Origin: Corella eumyota
Lineage: Eukaryota > Chordata > Ascidiacea > Phlebobranchia > Corellidae
Length of the DNA stretch: 64,000 bases
Direction: 5' to 3'
Assembly (NCBI GenBank): GCA_963082875.1
Contig: OY720099.1
Coordinates: 9,920,001 to 9,984,000, forward strand
Shown here: positions 39,701 through 53,800 of the stretch, one piece after another
Layout: each line of letters starts with the position of its first letter
Position numbering within the stretch: position 1 is the stretch's first letter
Made by a program: the position numbers and the translations under genes
The notes under the pieces: model-generated
Database searches by the model: none
Told to the model about the DNA's origin: nothing
What the model saw: the letters and a program-made list of their open reading frames with translations, nothing else

Positions 39701-40929
39701 GGAGAATATGGTGACGATGTTGAGGATGGTGAGGATGGTGACGCTGGTGAGGATGATGAGGATGATGAGGATGATAAGAATGATGAGCATGATGAAGATG
39801 ATGAGGATGATGAGGTTGATGAGGATAATATGGATGATGAGAATGATAAAGATGATAAGGATTATGAGGCTAGTGAGGATGATGAGGATGATGATGAAGA
39901 TGAGGATAGAGAAGATGGAGAGGATGGTGAGGATGGTGAGGACGGAGAGAATAGGAAGGATGGAGAGCATGGTGATAATGTTAAGAATGGTAAAGATAGT
40001 AAGGATGGTGAGGATGGTGAGGATGATGAGGATGATGAGAATGGTGAGGATGGTGAGGATGGTGAGGATGGTGAGGATAGTGAGGATGGTGTAGACGGTG
40101 AGGATGGCGAGGATAGAGAGAATGGAGAGGATGTTGAAGATGGTGAGGATGGTGAGGATGGTGAGGATGGTGAGGATGGTTAGGATAGTGAGGATGGTGA
40201 GAAAGTTGAGATTGGTGAGGATAGTGAGGATGTTGAAGATGATAAGGATGATGAGGATGATGTGTATGTTGAGGATGATGAGGATATTGAGGATGATGAG
40301 GATGATGAGGATGATGAAGATGATGAGGATGGTGAGGATGATAAGGATGATGAGATTAATAAGGATGATAAGGATGATGAGGATGATGAGAATGGTGAGG
40401 ATGGTGAGGATGGTGAAGATGGTGAGAATGATCAAGTTGGTGAGGATGGTGAGGATGGTGAGAATTGTGAGGATGGTGAGGATTGTGAAGATAGTGGGGA
40501 TGGTGATAAAGGTGAGGATGGTGTGGATTATGAGGATGATGAGGATGATGAGGATGGTTAGGATGATAAGGATGATGAGAATGATGAGGATGGTGAAGAC
40601 GGTGAGGTTGTTGAGGATGTTGAGGATAGTGAGGATGTTAAAGTTGATGAGGATGATGAAGATGATGTGGATGATGTGGATGATGAGGATGATGAGAATG
40701 ATGAGGATGATGAGGATAATAAGGGTAATGAGGATGATCAGGGGGATAAGGATGATAACGATGGTGCAGATGGAGAGGACGGTGCGGATAGTGAAGATCG
40801 TGAGAGTGGTGAATATGTTGAAAATGGTAAGGATGGTGAGGATGGTGAAGATGATGAGAATGATGAGGATGATGAGGATAGTGAGGATGATGAGGATGAT
40901 GAGGGTAATGAGGATGATAAGGATGCTGA

Positions 40930-41240
40930 GGATGGTGAAGTTGGTGAAGATGGTGAGGATAGTGAGGATGGTGCGGTTGGTGTGGATGGTGAAGACGGTA
41001 AGGATGGTGAGGATGGTGAGGATGTTGAGGATAATAAGGATGATGAGGATGATAAAGATGATGAGAATGATGAAGATGATGAGGATTATGTAGATGGTAA
41101 GGATGATCAAGATAATGAGGATGATGAGGATGGTGAAGACGGTGGGGATGGTCATGATGGTGATAGTGGTGAGGATGATGAGGATGGTAAGGATGTTAAG
41201 GATGGTAAGGTTGGTGCGGATGGTGAGGATGGTGAGGATG
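40930..41240 (+). repeat. About 1,013-bp spaced duplicate, copy 1
   Basis: The run around TAGATGGTAAGGATGATCAA (41,091) with GGTGGGGATGGTCATGATGG recurs 1,013 bp downstream. The spacing is a multiple of neither 3 nor 9, so the copies sit in different reading frames. That argues against a coding origin. Confidence 0.7.
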
Positions 41241-41939
41241 GTGAGGATGGTGAGGATGATGAGGGTGGTGAGGATGATAAGGATTGCGAGGATGGTGAGG
41301 TTGGTGAGGATGGTGAGGATAGTGAGGATGGTGCGGATGGTTAGGATGGTGAGGATGGTGAGGATGTTGAGGATGATGAGGATAATGAGGCTGATGAGGA
41401 TGATGAGGATGATAAGGAAAATGTGAATGATAAGGATGATGATATTGATAAGGATGATAAAAATGATAAGGATGATGAGGATGATAAGGATGATGAGGAT
41501 GGTGAAGACGGTGGGGATGGTGAGGATGATGAGGTTGGTGAGGATGGTGAGGAAGGTGAAGATGGTGAGGATGGTGAAGTTGGTGAGAATGGTGAGGATG
41601 GTGAGGATGGTAAGGATGATGAGGTTGATGAAGATGATAAGGATGATGAGGATGGTAAGGATGGTAAGGATGGTAAGAATGAAAATGGTGAAGATGGTTG
41701 GGATGTGAGTATGGTGAGGATGGTGAGGATGGTGAAGATGATGAGGATGATGAGGATGATGACCATGAAATGGTTATGGGGGATGATGAGGATGATGAGG
41801 ATGATGAGGATGATAAGGATAATGAAGATGATGAGGATTATCGGAATGGTAAGGAAATTGAGGATGGAGAGGATTTTGGGAATGGTATGGATGTTGAGGA
41901 TAATAAGGGTAATCAGGGTGAAACGGATGATAAGGATGG

Positions 41940-42250
41940 TGAGGATGGTGAGGTTGGTGAAGATGGTGAGGATAGTGAGGATGGTGTGGTTGGTGGGGAT
42001 GGTGAAGATGGTGAGGATGGTGAGGATGGTGAGAATGTTGAGGATAATAAGGATGATGAGGATGATGAAGATGATGAGGATGATGAGAATGATGAGGATA
42101 ATGTAGATGGTAAGGATGATCAAGATTATGAGGATGATAAGGATGGTGAAAACGGTGGGGATGGTCATGATGGTGATAGTGGTGAGGATGATGAGGATGG
42201 TGAGGATGGTGAGGTTGGTAAGGTTTGTGAAAATGGTGAGGATGGTGAGG
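41940..42250 (+). repeat. About 1,013-bp spaced duplicate, copy 2
   Basis: This is the partner of 40,930-41,240, with TAGATGGTAAGGATGATCAA at 42,104. It differs by scattered substitutions, for example AACGGTGGGG in place of GACGGTGGGG. Confidence 0.7.
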
Positions 42251-43429
42251 ATGGTGAGGATGGTGAAGATGGTGAGGATGGTGAGGATGGTAAGAATGAT
42301 GAGGATGATGAAGATAATGAGGATGATTAGGATGTAAAAGATAAAGAGAATGAAACGGATGAAAAAAATGGAGATAATGGTGAGGTTGGTGAGGATGATG
42401 AGGATGATGAGGATGATAAGGATAATGAGGATGATGAGGATAATGAGAATAATAATGAAGATGAGGATGATGAGGATGATGAGGGTAATAAGGATGATAA
42501 GGATGGTGAGAATGTTTAGGTTGGTAAGGATGTTGAGGATGGTGAGGATGGTGAAGATGGTAAAGATGGTGAGGGTGGTGAGAATGTTGAGGATGATAAG
42601 GATGGTAAGGATGATGATTATGAGGATGAAGAGGATGGTGCGGATGGAGAAGACGGTGAGGATGGTGAAGATCGTGAGGTTGGTGAGGATGATAAAGATG
42701 ATGATGATGGTGAGAATGGTGAGGAAGGAGAGGATGTTCAGGATGATGAGGATGATGAGGATGATGTGGATGATGAGGATGATAAGGATGATGAGGATGA
42801 TGAGGATGATGAGGCTGATGAGGATGATGAGGATGGTAAGAATAGTGAGGATAGTGAGGATGGTGAGAATGTTGAAGATGGTGAGAATGGTTAGGAAGGT
42901 AAGGATGGTGAGGATGGGATGGATGGTGAAGATGGTAAGGATGTTAAGGATTATGAGGATGATGAGAATGATGAGGATGATGAGGATGATGAGGATCATA
43001 AGGATGATAAGGATTGAGAGGATGGTGAGGATAATGAGGATGATGAGGATGATGAGGATGCTGAGGTTAATGAGGATGATGAGGATAATGAGAATGATGA
43101 AGATGATGAGGATGATGAGGATAATGAGGGTGATGAGAATGACGAGTATGTTGAGAATGGTGAGGTTAGTAAGGATGGTGAGGATAGTGAGTATGGTGCG
43201 GATGGTGAGGATGGTGAGGTTGTTGAGGATGATAAGGATGATGAGGCTGATGAGGATGATGAGGATGATATGGAAAATGTGGATGATAAGGATGATGATG
43301 TTGATAAGGATGATGAAAATGATAAGGATGATGAGGATGGTGATGACGGTGGGGATGGTGAGGATGATGAGGTTGGTGAGGATGGTGAGGAAGGTGACGA
43401 TGGTGAGAATGGTGAGGATGGTGAAGATG

Positions 43430-44820
43430 GTGAGGATGGTTTGGATGGTAAGAATGGTGAGGATAGTGGGAATTTTGAGGATTATAGGGATGATGAGAAT
43501 GTTGAGAATGATGAGGATGATGAGGATGGTGAGGATGGGGAAGATGGTGAGGTTTGTGAGGATGGTGAGGATGGTGAGGATGATGAAGTTGGTGAGGATG
43601 GTGAGAATGTTGAGAATTGTGAAGATTTTGTGGATGGTGAGAATAGTTAAGATGGTGATGATGGTGAGGATGGTGAGGATGTTTAAGATGATGAGGATGA
43701 TGTGGATGATGAGAATGATGAGGATGATGAGGATAATGAGGATGGTGAGGATGATTAAGATGATGAGGACGTTGAGGATGGTGAGGATGGTGAGGATGGT
43801 GGAGATGGTGAAGATGGTGAGGATGGTGAGAATGATGAGGATGTTGAGGATGATGAAGATGTTGAGGATGATGAGGATGAAGAGGATGAAAAGGATGATA
43901 AGGATGGCGAAGATGGAGAGGATGGAGAGGATGGTGGGGATAGAGAAGATGGAGAGGATGGCGAGGATGGTGAGCATGGTGAGGATGGTGAGGATGGTTA
44001 AGATGGTGAGGATGGTGAGAATAGTGAGGATGATGAGGATTATGAGAATGGTGAGGAAGTTGAGGATGGTTAGAATAGTAAGGATTGTGAGGATGGTGAA
44101 GATGGTAATGATGGTAAGGATGGTGAGGATGGTGAGGATGGTGAGGATGGTGAGGATGGTGAGGATGATGAGGATGGTGAGGATGATGAGGATGGTGAGG
44201 ATAGTGAGGATGGTGAAGATGGTGGTGATGGTGAGGATGGTGAATATGATGAGGATGATGAGAATAGTGAGAATGGTGAGGATGGTTAGAATAATAAGGA
44301 TGGTGAAGATGGTAAGGATGGTAAGGATGGTGAGGATGGTGAGGATGAAAAGGATGATGAGGATGGCGAAGATGGAGAAGATGGAGAGAATGGTGGGGAT
44401 GGAAAGGAAGGAGGGGATGGGGAGGATGGCGAGCATGATGAGGATGGTGAGGATGGTGAAGATGGTGAGGATGGTGAGGATGATGATGATTATGAAAATG
44501 GTGAGAATGGTGAGGATGGTTAGAATAGTAAGGATGGTGAGGATGGTGAAGATGGTAAGGATGGTAAGGATGGTGAGGATGGTGAGGATGGTGAGGATGG
44601 TGAGGATGGTGTGGATGGTGAGAATGGTGAAGATGTTAAGGATGGTGAGGATGGTGAGGATGGTGAGAATGGTGAGGATAGTGGGAATGTTGAGGATGAT
44701 GAAGATGATGAGGATGTAAAAGATGATGAAGATAATGAGGAAGATGAGGATGATGAGGATGTTGAGGATGATGAGGATGATGAGGATGATAAGGATGATG
44801 AGGATGATGAGGATGGTGAG
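43430..44820 (+). repeat. Transition from A/C-type to B-type units
   Basis: The last A-type landmark (AATGTGGATGATAAGG) is near 43,276. From about 43,440 the B-type variants appear: GATAGTGGGAATGTTGAGG and its AATTTT form, GATGGTTTGGATGG, GATGGCGAAGATGG and GAGCATGGTGAGG. B-type landmarks then dominate to the end of the window. This is simple nonamer array with no gene. Confidence 0.65.
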
Positions 44821-47800
44821 GATAATTAAGTTGGAGAAAATGGAGAAGATCAAGAAAATATTGAGGATGGTGAAGATGATGAGGATGATGAGGATGATAA
44901 GGAGGATGAGGATGATGAGGGTGATAAGGATAATGTGGATGGTGAGGATGGTGAGGATAGTGAGAATGGTAAGAATGGTGAGTATGGTGAAGATGGTAAG
45001 GATGGTGAGGATGGTGGGGAATTTGAGAATGGTGAGGTTAGTGAGCATAGTGAGGATGTTGAGAATGATGAGGATGATAAGGATGATGAGGAGGATAAAG
45101 ATGATGAGGATGGCGGGGATGGAGAGGATGGTGGGGATTGAGAGGATGAAGAGGATGTGGAGGATGGAGAGCATGGTGAGCATGGTGAAGATGGTGAGGA
45201 TGGTGAGGATGGTGAGGATGATGAGGATGTTGAGGATGATGAGAATGATGATGATGATAAGAATAGTGAGAATGGTGAGGATGGTGAGAATAGTAAGGAT
45301 GGCGAGGATGGTAAGGATGATGAGGATGATGAGGATGATAAGGATAATGAGGATGGTGAGGATGGTGAGGTTGGTAAGGTTGGTGAGGATGGTGAGGATT
45401 GTGAGGATAATAAGGATGGTGATAAGGGTAAAGATGTTGAGGATGTTGAAGATGATGAGGATGATGAGGATGATGAGGATGATGAGGATGATAAGGATGA
45501 TGAAGATGATGAGGATGGTGAGGCTGTTGAGGATGGTGAGGATGGTAAGAATGGTGAGTATGGTGAGTATGGTGAGGATGGTGAGGATGGTGAGAATGGT
45601 GGGGATGGTGAAGATGGTGAGGATAGTAAGGATGATGGGAATGGTGAGGATGATGAGGATGATAAGGATGATGAGGATGGCGAAGATGGAAAGGATAGAG
45701 AGGATATTGGGGATAGAGAGGATGGAAAGGATGTGGAGGATAGAGAGCATGGTGAGGATGGTGAGGATGGTGTGGATGTTGAGGATGATGAGGATGATGA
45801 GAATGGTGACAATGGTGAGAATGGTTAGAATAGTAAGGATGGTGAGGATGGTGAAGATGGTAGGGATGGTGAGGATGGTGAGGATGGTGAGGATGGTGAA
45901 AATGGTGAGGATGGTTTGGGTGGTAAGAATGGTGAGGATAGTGGGAATTTTGAGGATTATGGGGATGATGAGGATGTTGAGAATGATGAGGATGATGAGG
46001 ATGATGAGGATGGTGAAGATAATTAAGATGGAGAAAATGGAGAAGATCAAGAAAATATTGAGGATGGTGAGAATGGTGAAGATGATGAGGATGATGAGGA
46101 TGATGAGGATAGTGAAGACGGTGAGAATGGTGAGGATGGTGAAGATGGTAATAATATTGAGTATGCTGAAGATGGTGAGGATGGTGAGGATGGTGGGGAA
46201 GTTGAGGATGGTGAGGATAGTGAGGATGGTGAGGATATTGAGGATGATAAGGATGATAAGGATGATGAGGATGATAAGGATGATGAGGATGGCGAGGATG
46301 GTGAGGATGGAAAGGATGAAGAGGATGGGGAGGATGGTAAGCATTGTGATCATGGTGAAGATGGTGAGGATGGTGAGGATGGTGAGGATGGTGAGAATGA
46401 TGATGATGATGAGAATAGTGAGAATGGTGAGGATAGTGAGAATAGTAAGGATGGCGAGGATAATGAGGACGGTAAGAATGGTGAGGATGGCGAGGATGTT
46501 GAAAATGGTGAGGATGGTGAGAATGGTGAGGATGGTGAGATTGGTGTGGATAGTGGGATTGTTGAGGATGATGAGGATGATGAGGTTGTTAAGGATGATG
46601 AAAATGATGAGCATGATGAGGATTATGAGGATGGTGAGGATGATTAAAATGGAGAAAATAGAGAGGATCGAGAAAATAGTAAGGATGATAAAAATGGTGA
46701 GGGTGATGAGGATGAGGAGGATGGTGAGGATGGAAAAAATAGTAAGGATTTTGAGAATGGTGAAGATGTTGAAAATAGTGAAGATAGTGTGGATGGTGAG
46801 GATGGTAAGGATAATGAAGATGATTAGGATGATAAGGATAATAAGGATAATGAGGATGGTGAGGATAGGGAGGATAGAAAGGATGGGGAGAATGGTGAGG
46901 ATGGAGAGCATGGTGAGGATGGTGAAGATAGTGAGGATGGTGATAATGGTGAGGATGGTGAGGCTGGGGAGAATGATGAGGATGATGAGAATAGTGAGGA
47001 TAGTGAGGATGGTGAGAATGATGAGTATGGTGAAGATGGTGAGGATGGTATGGATGGTGAGGATGGTTAAGATGGTAAAGATGGTGAAGATGGTGAGGAT
47101 GATGAAGATGGTAGGGATGGTGAGGATGGTGAAGATGGTGAGGATGGTGTGGATGGTGATAAAGGTGAGAATGATGTGGATGAAGAAGATGATGAGGTTA
47201 ATTAGGATGGTGAGGATGATAAGGATGATGAGAAGGATGAGGATGATGAAGACGGTGAGGATGGTGAGGATGTTAAGGATAGTGAAGATGTTAAAGTTGA
47301 TGAGAAGGATGAAGATGATGTGGATGATGAAGATGATGAGAATGATGAGGATGATGAGGATAATAAAGGTAATGAGGACGATGAGGATGATACGGATGAT
47401 GAGGATCGTGAGGATGGTGAGGTTTGTGAGGATGGTGAGGATGATAAAGTTGGTGAGGATGGTGAGGATGGTGAGAATTGTGAAGATTGTGTGGATGGTG
47501 AGAATAGTGAAGATAGTAATGAATGTGAGGATGGTAAAGATGTTTAAGATGATGAGGATGATGTGGATGATGAGAATGATGAGGATGATGAGGATAATGA
47601 GGATAATGAGGATGATTAGGATGGTGAGGACGTTGAGGATGGCGAGGATGGTGAGGATGGTGGGGATGGTGAAGATGGTGAGGATGGTGAGAATAGTGAG
47701 CATGAAAAGGATGATGAGAATGGCGAAGATGGCGAGGATGGTGAGGATGGTGAGGATGGTGAGGATGTTGAAGATAGTGAGGATGGTGAAGATGGTGAGG

Positions 47801-50800
47801 ATGGTGAGGATGGTGAATATGATGAGGATGATGAGAATGGTGAGAATGGTGAGGATGGTTAGAATAGTAAGGATGGTGAGGATGGTGAAGATGGTAAGGA
47901 TGGTAAGGATGGTGAGGATGGTGAGGATTAAAAGGATGATGAGGATGGCGAAGATCGAGAGGATGGAGAGGATGGTGAAGATGGTGAGGATGGTGAAGAT
48001 GGTGTAGATGGTGAGGATGGTGAGGATGGTGAGGATGATGAAGATGATGAGAATGGTGAGAATGGTGAGGATGGTTAGAATTGTAAGGATGGTGAAGATG
48101 ATAAGGATGGTAAGGATGGTGAGGATGGTGAGGATGGTGAGGATGGTGAGGATGGTGGGGATGGTGAGGATGGTGAGGATGGTGAGGATGTTGAGGATGG
48201 TGAAGATGGTGAGGATGGTGAGAATGGTGGGGATAATGGGAATGTTGAGGATGATGAGGATAATTAGGATGTTAAAGATGATGAAGATAATGAGGATGAT
48301 GAGGATGATGAGGATGATGAGGATGTTGAGGATGATGAGGATGATGAGGATGATAAGGATGATGAGGATGATGAGGATGGTGAGGATAATTAAGATGGAG
48401 AAAATGGAGAAGATCAAGAAAATATTGAGGATGATGAGAATGATGAGGATGATGAAGATGATAACGATGATGAAGATGATGAGGGTGATAAGGATAATGA
48501 GGATGGTGAGGATGTTGAGGTTGGTGAGGATGGTGAGGATGGTGAGGATTGTGAGGATAATAAGGATGGTGATAAGTGTAAGGATGGTGATAAGTGTAAG
48601 GATGGTGAGGATGTTGAAGATGATGAGGATGATGGGGATGATGTGGATGATGTGGATGATGTGGATGATGAGGATGATGAGGATGATAAGGATAATGAGG
48701 ATGATGAGGATGATGAGGATGATGAGGATGGTGAGGCTGGTGAGGCTGGTGAGGATGATAAGAATGGTGAGTATGGTGAGGATGGTAAGGATGGTGAAAA
48801 TGGTAAAGATGGTGAGGATAGTAAGGATGATGGGAATGGTGAGGATGCTGAGGATGATAAGGATGATGAGGATGGCGAAGATGGAAAAGATAGTGAGGAT
48901 ATTGGGGATAGAGAGGATGGAGAGGATGTGGGGGATGGAGAGCATGGTGAGGATGGTGTGGATGATGAGAATGGTGAGAATGGTGAGTATGGTGAGAATA
49001 GTAAGGATGGTGAGGATGGTGAAGATGGTAGGGATGGTGAGGATGGTGAGGATGGTGAGGATAGTGAGGATGGTGAGGATGGTGAAGATGGTGAGGATGG
49101 TTTGGATGGTAAGAATGGTGAGGATAGTGGGAATGTTGAGGATTATGGTGATGATGAGGATGTTGAGAATGATGAGGATGATGAGAATGATGAAGATGAT
49201 GAGGATGATGAGGATGATGAGGATGATGGGGATGGTGAAGATAATTAAGATGGAGAAAATGGAGAAGATCAAGAAAATATTGAGGATGGTGAGAATGGTG
49301 AAGATGATGAGGATGATGAGGATGATGAGGATGATGAGGATGGTGAAGACGGTGAGGATGGTGAGGATGTTAAGAATGGTGAGTATGGTGAAGATGGTAA
49401 GGATGGTGAGGATGGTGGGAAAATTGAGGATGGTGAGGATAGTGAGCATAGTGAGGATGTTGAGAATGATGAGGATAATAAGGATGATAAGGATGATGAG
49501 GATGATAGAGATGATGAGGATGATGAGGATGGCGAGGATGGAGAGGATGGTGGGGATTGAGAGGATGAAGAGGATGTGGAGTATGGAGAGCATGGTGAGC
49601 ATGGTGAAGATGGTGAGGATGGTGAAGATGGTGAGGATGGTGAGGATGTTGAGGATGGTGAGAATAATGATCATGATGAGAATAGTGAGAATGGTGAGGA
49701 TGGTGAGAATAGTAAGGATGGCGAGGATGGTAAGGATGATGAGAATGATGAAGGTGATAAGGATATTGAGGATGGTGAGGATGATGAGGTTGGTGAGGAT
49801 GGTGAGGATGGTGAGGATTGTGAGGATAATAAGGATGGTGTTAAGTGTAAGGATGGTAAGGATGTTGAAGATGATGAGGATGATGGGGATGATGTGGATG
49901 ATGAGGATGATGAAGATGATGAGGATGATGAGGATGATAAGGATGATGAGGATGGCGAGGATGGAGAGGATGGTGGGGATGGAAAAGATGAAGAGGATGT
50001 GGAGGATGGAGAGCATGGTGAGCATGGTGAAGATGGTGAGGATGGTGAGGATGGTGAGAATGATGATGATAATGAAAATAGTGAGAATGGTGAGAATAAT
50101 AAGGATGGCGAGGATGGTGAGGATGGTAAGGATGGTGAGGATGGCGAGGATGGTGAAAATGGTGAGGATGGTGAGAATGGTGAAGATGGTGAAATTGGTG
50201 TGGATAGTGGGATTGTTGAGGATGATGAAGATGATGAGGTTGTTGAGGATGATGAGGATGATGAGGATGATGCGGATTTTGAGGATGGTGAGGATGATTA
50301 AAATGGAGAAAATACAGAGGATCGAGAAAATAGTAAGGATGATAAGGATGGTGAGGGTGATGAAATTGAGGAGGATGGTGAGGATGGTGAGGATGGTGAG
50401 GATGGTGAGGATGTTGAGGATGGTGAAGATGGTGAGGATGGTGAGAATGGTGAGGATAATGGGAATGTTGAGGATGATGAGGATAATGAGGATGTTAAAG
50501 ATGATGAAGATAATGAGGATGATGAGGATGATGAGGATGTTGAGGATGATGAGGATGATGAGGATGATAAGGATGATGAGGATGATGAGGATTGTGAGGA
50601 TAATTAAGATGGAGAAAATGAAGAAGATCCAGAAAATATTAAGGATGGTGAGAATGATGAGGATGATGAGGATGATAACGATGATGAGGATGATGAGGGT
50701 GATAAGGATAATGAGAATGGTGAGGATGTTGAGGTTGGTGAGGATGGTGAGGATGGTGAGGATTGTGAGGATAATAAGGATGGTGATAAGTGTAAGGATG

Positions 50801-53800
50801 GTGAGGATGTTGAAGATGATGAGGATGATGGGGATGATGTGGATGATGTGGATGATGTGGATGATGAGGATGATGAGGATGATAAGGATGATGAGGATGA
50901 TGAGGATGATGAGGATGATGAGGATGGTAAGGCTGGTGAGGCTGGTGAGGATGGTGAGGATGGTGAGGATGGTGAAAATGGTAAAGATGGTGAGGATAGT
51001 AAGGATGATGGGAATGGTGAGGATGCTGAAAATGATAAGGATGATGAGGATGGCAAAGATGGAAAAGATAGAGAGGATATTGGGGATAGAGAGGATGGAG
51101 AGGATGTGGGGGATGGAGAGCATGGTGAAGATGGTGTGGATGATGAGAATGGTGAAAATGGTGAGTATGGTCAGATTAGTAAGGATGGTGAGGATGGTGG
51201 GGATGTTGAGGATGGTGGGAATGATGAGTATGGTGAAGATGGTGAGGATGGTATGGATGGTGAGGATGGTGAAGATGGTAAAGATGGTGAAGATGGTGAA
51301 GATGGTGAGGATGGTGAGAATGGTGAGAATGGTGAGGATGGTGAGGATGGTAAGGATGATGAGAATGGTGAGAATGGTGAGAATGGTGGGGATGTTGAGG
51401 ATGGTAAGGATGGTGAGAATGGTGAAGATGGTGGGAATGTTGAGGATAATGAGGATAATGAGGATGTTGAGGATGATGAGGATGATGAGGGTGATGTGGA
51501 TGGTGAGGATGATTAAGATGGAGAAAATGGAGAAGATCAAGAAAATATTGAGGATGGTGAGAATGGTGAAGATGATGAGGATGACGAAGATGATGAGGAT
51601 GATGAGGATAGTGAAGACGGTGAGGATGGTGAGGATGGTAAGAATGGTGAGTATGCTGAAGATGGTGAGGATGGTGAGGATGGTGGGGAAGTTGAGGATG
51701 GTGAGGATAGTGAGGATGGTGAGGATATTGAGGATGATAAGGATGATAAGGATGATGAGGATGGGAAGGATGGTGAGGATGGTGAGAATGATGATGATGA
51801 TGAGAATAGTGAGAATGGTGAGGATAGTGAGAATAGTAAGGATGGCGAGGATGGTGAGGACGGTAAGAATGGTGGGGATGGCGAGGATGGAGAGGATGGT
51901 GGGGATTGAGAGGATGAAGAGGATGTGGAGGATAGAGAGCATGGTGAGCATGGTAAAGATGGTGAAGATGGTGAGGATGGTGGGGATGGTGAGGATGTTG
52001 AGGATGGTGAGATTGATGATGATGATGAGGATAGTGAGAATGGTGAGAATGGTGAGAATAGTAAGGATGGCGAGGATGGTAAGGATGATGAGGATGATGA
52101 GGGTGATAAGGATAATGAGGATGGTGAGGATGGTGAGGTTGGTGAGGATGGTGAGGATGGTGAAGATTGTGAGGATAATAAGGATGGTGATAAGTGTAAG
52201 GATGGTAAGGATGTTGAAGATGATGAGGATGATGGGGATGATGTGGATGATGAGGATGATGAGGATGATGAGGATGATGAGGATGATGAGGATGATAAGG
52301 ATGATAAGGATGGCGTTAATGGAGAGGATGGTGGAGATGGAAAGGATGAAGTGGATGTGGAGGATAGAGAGCATGGTGAGCATGGTGAAGATGGTGAGGA
52401 TGGTGAGGATGGTGAGGATGGTGAGAATGATGATGATGATGAGAATAGTGAGAATGGTGAGGATGGTGAGAATAGTAAGGATGGCGAGGATGGTGAGGAT
52501 GGTAAGGATGGTGAGGATGGCGAGGATGGTGAAAATGGTGAGGATGGTGAGAATGGTGAGGATGGTGAGATCTGTGTAGATAGTGGGATTGTTGAGGATG
52601 ATGAGGATGATGAGGTTGTTGAAAATGATGAGGATGATGAGGATGATGCGGATTATGAGGATGGTGAGGATGATTAAAATGGAAAAAATAGAGAGGATCG
52701 AGAAAATAGTAAGGATGATAAGGATGGTAAGGGTGAAGAGGATGAGGAGGATGGTGAGGATGGAAAAGATAGTAAAGATTGTGAGGATGGTGAAGATGTT
52801 GAAGATAGTGAAGATGGTGTAGATGGTGAGGATGGTGAGGATAATGATGATGATGAGGATGATAAGGATGATAAGGATGATAAGGATACGGAAGATGGTG
52901 AGGATAGAGAGGATAGAGAGGATGGGGAGGATGGGGAGGAAGGTGAACATGGAGAGGTGGTGAAGATGGTGAAGATGGTGAGGATGGTGATAATGGTGAG
53001 GTTGGTGAGGCTGGGGAGAATGATGAGGATGATGAGAATAGTGAGGTTGGTGAGGATGGTGGGAATGATGAGTATGGTGAAGATGATGAAGATGGTATGG
53101 ATGGTGAGGATGCTGAAGATGGTAAAGATGGTGAAGATGGTGAAGATGGTGAGGATGGTGAGAATGGTGAGAATGGTGAGGATGGTGAGGATGCTAAGGA
53201 TGGTGAGAATGGTGAGAATGGTGAGAATGGTGGGGATGTTGAGGATGGTGAGGATGGTGAGAATGGTGAAGATGGTGGGAATGTTGAGGATAATGAGGAT
53301 AATAAGGATGTTACGGATGATGAAGATGATGAGGATGATGTGGATGGTGAGGATGATTAAGATGGAGAAAATGGAGAAGATCAAGAAAATATTAAAGATG
53401 GTGAGAATGGTGAGGATGATGAGGATGATGAGGATAGTGAAGACGGTGAGGATGGTGAGGATGGTAATAATGGTGAGTATGCTGAAGATGGTGAGGATGT
53501 TGAGGATGGTGGGGAAGTTGAGGATGGTGAGGATAGTGAGGATGGTGAGGATATTGAGGATGATAAGGATGATAAGGATGATAAGGATGATGAGGTTGAT
53601 AAGGATGATAAGGATGGCGAGGATGGTGAGGATGGAGAGGATGAAGAGGATGGGGAGGATGGAGAGCATGGTGAGCATGGTGAAGATGGTGAGGATGGTG
53701 AGGATGGTGAGGATGGTGAGAATGATGATGATGATGAGAATAGTGAGAATGGTGAGGATAGTGAGAATAGTAAGGATGGCGAGGATGGTGAGGACGGTAA

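Larger units (their letters stand above)
33460..43430 (+). repeat. Mixed C- and A-type higher-order units, right arm proximal
   Basis: C-type landmarks alternate with A-type landmarks. The C-type ones are AAAGAGAATGGAGAGGATGG (with variants) near 36,070, 36,449, 38,640, 39,027 and 42,343, and GATAAGGATGATCAAGATGA (with variants) near 36,250, 38,795, 41,098 and 42,111. The A-type ones are AATGTGGATGATAAGGATGA near 35,242, 37,077, 37,475 and 43,276, with one variant near 41,420, and GATGGTTGGGATGTGAG near 37,739 and 41,693. The blend resembles the left-arm 3-7 kb region in reverse complement but is longer, so it was expanded separately. There are no inverted cassettes and no gene. Confidence 0.75.

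Noticed and set aside
41341-52950. 3,869-codon minus-strand open frame as a giant Ile/Leu/Thr membrane protein
   Set aside because: It is a frame of the satellite. It has no domain structure or natural hydropathy pattern, and its codons are inherently far from stops. The other frames are similarly open.
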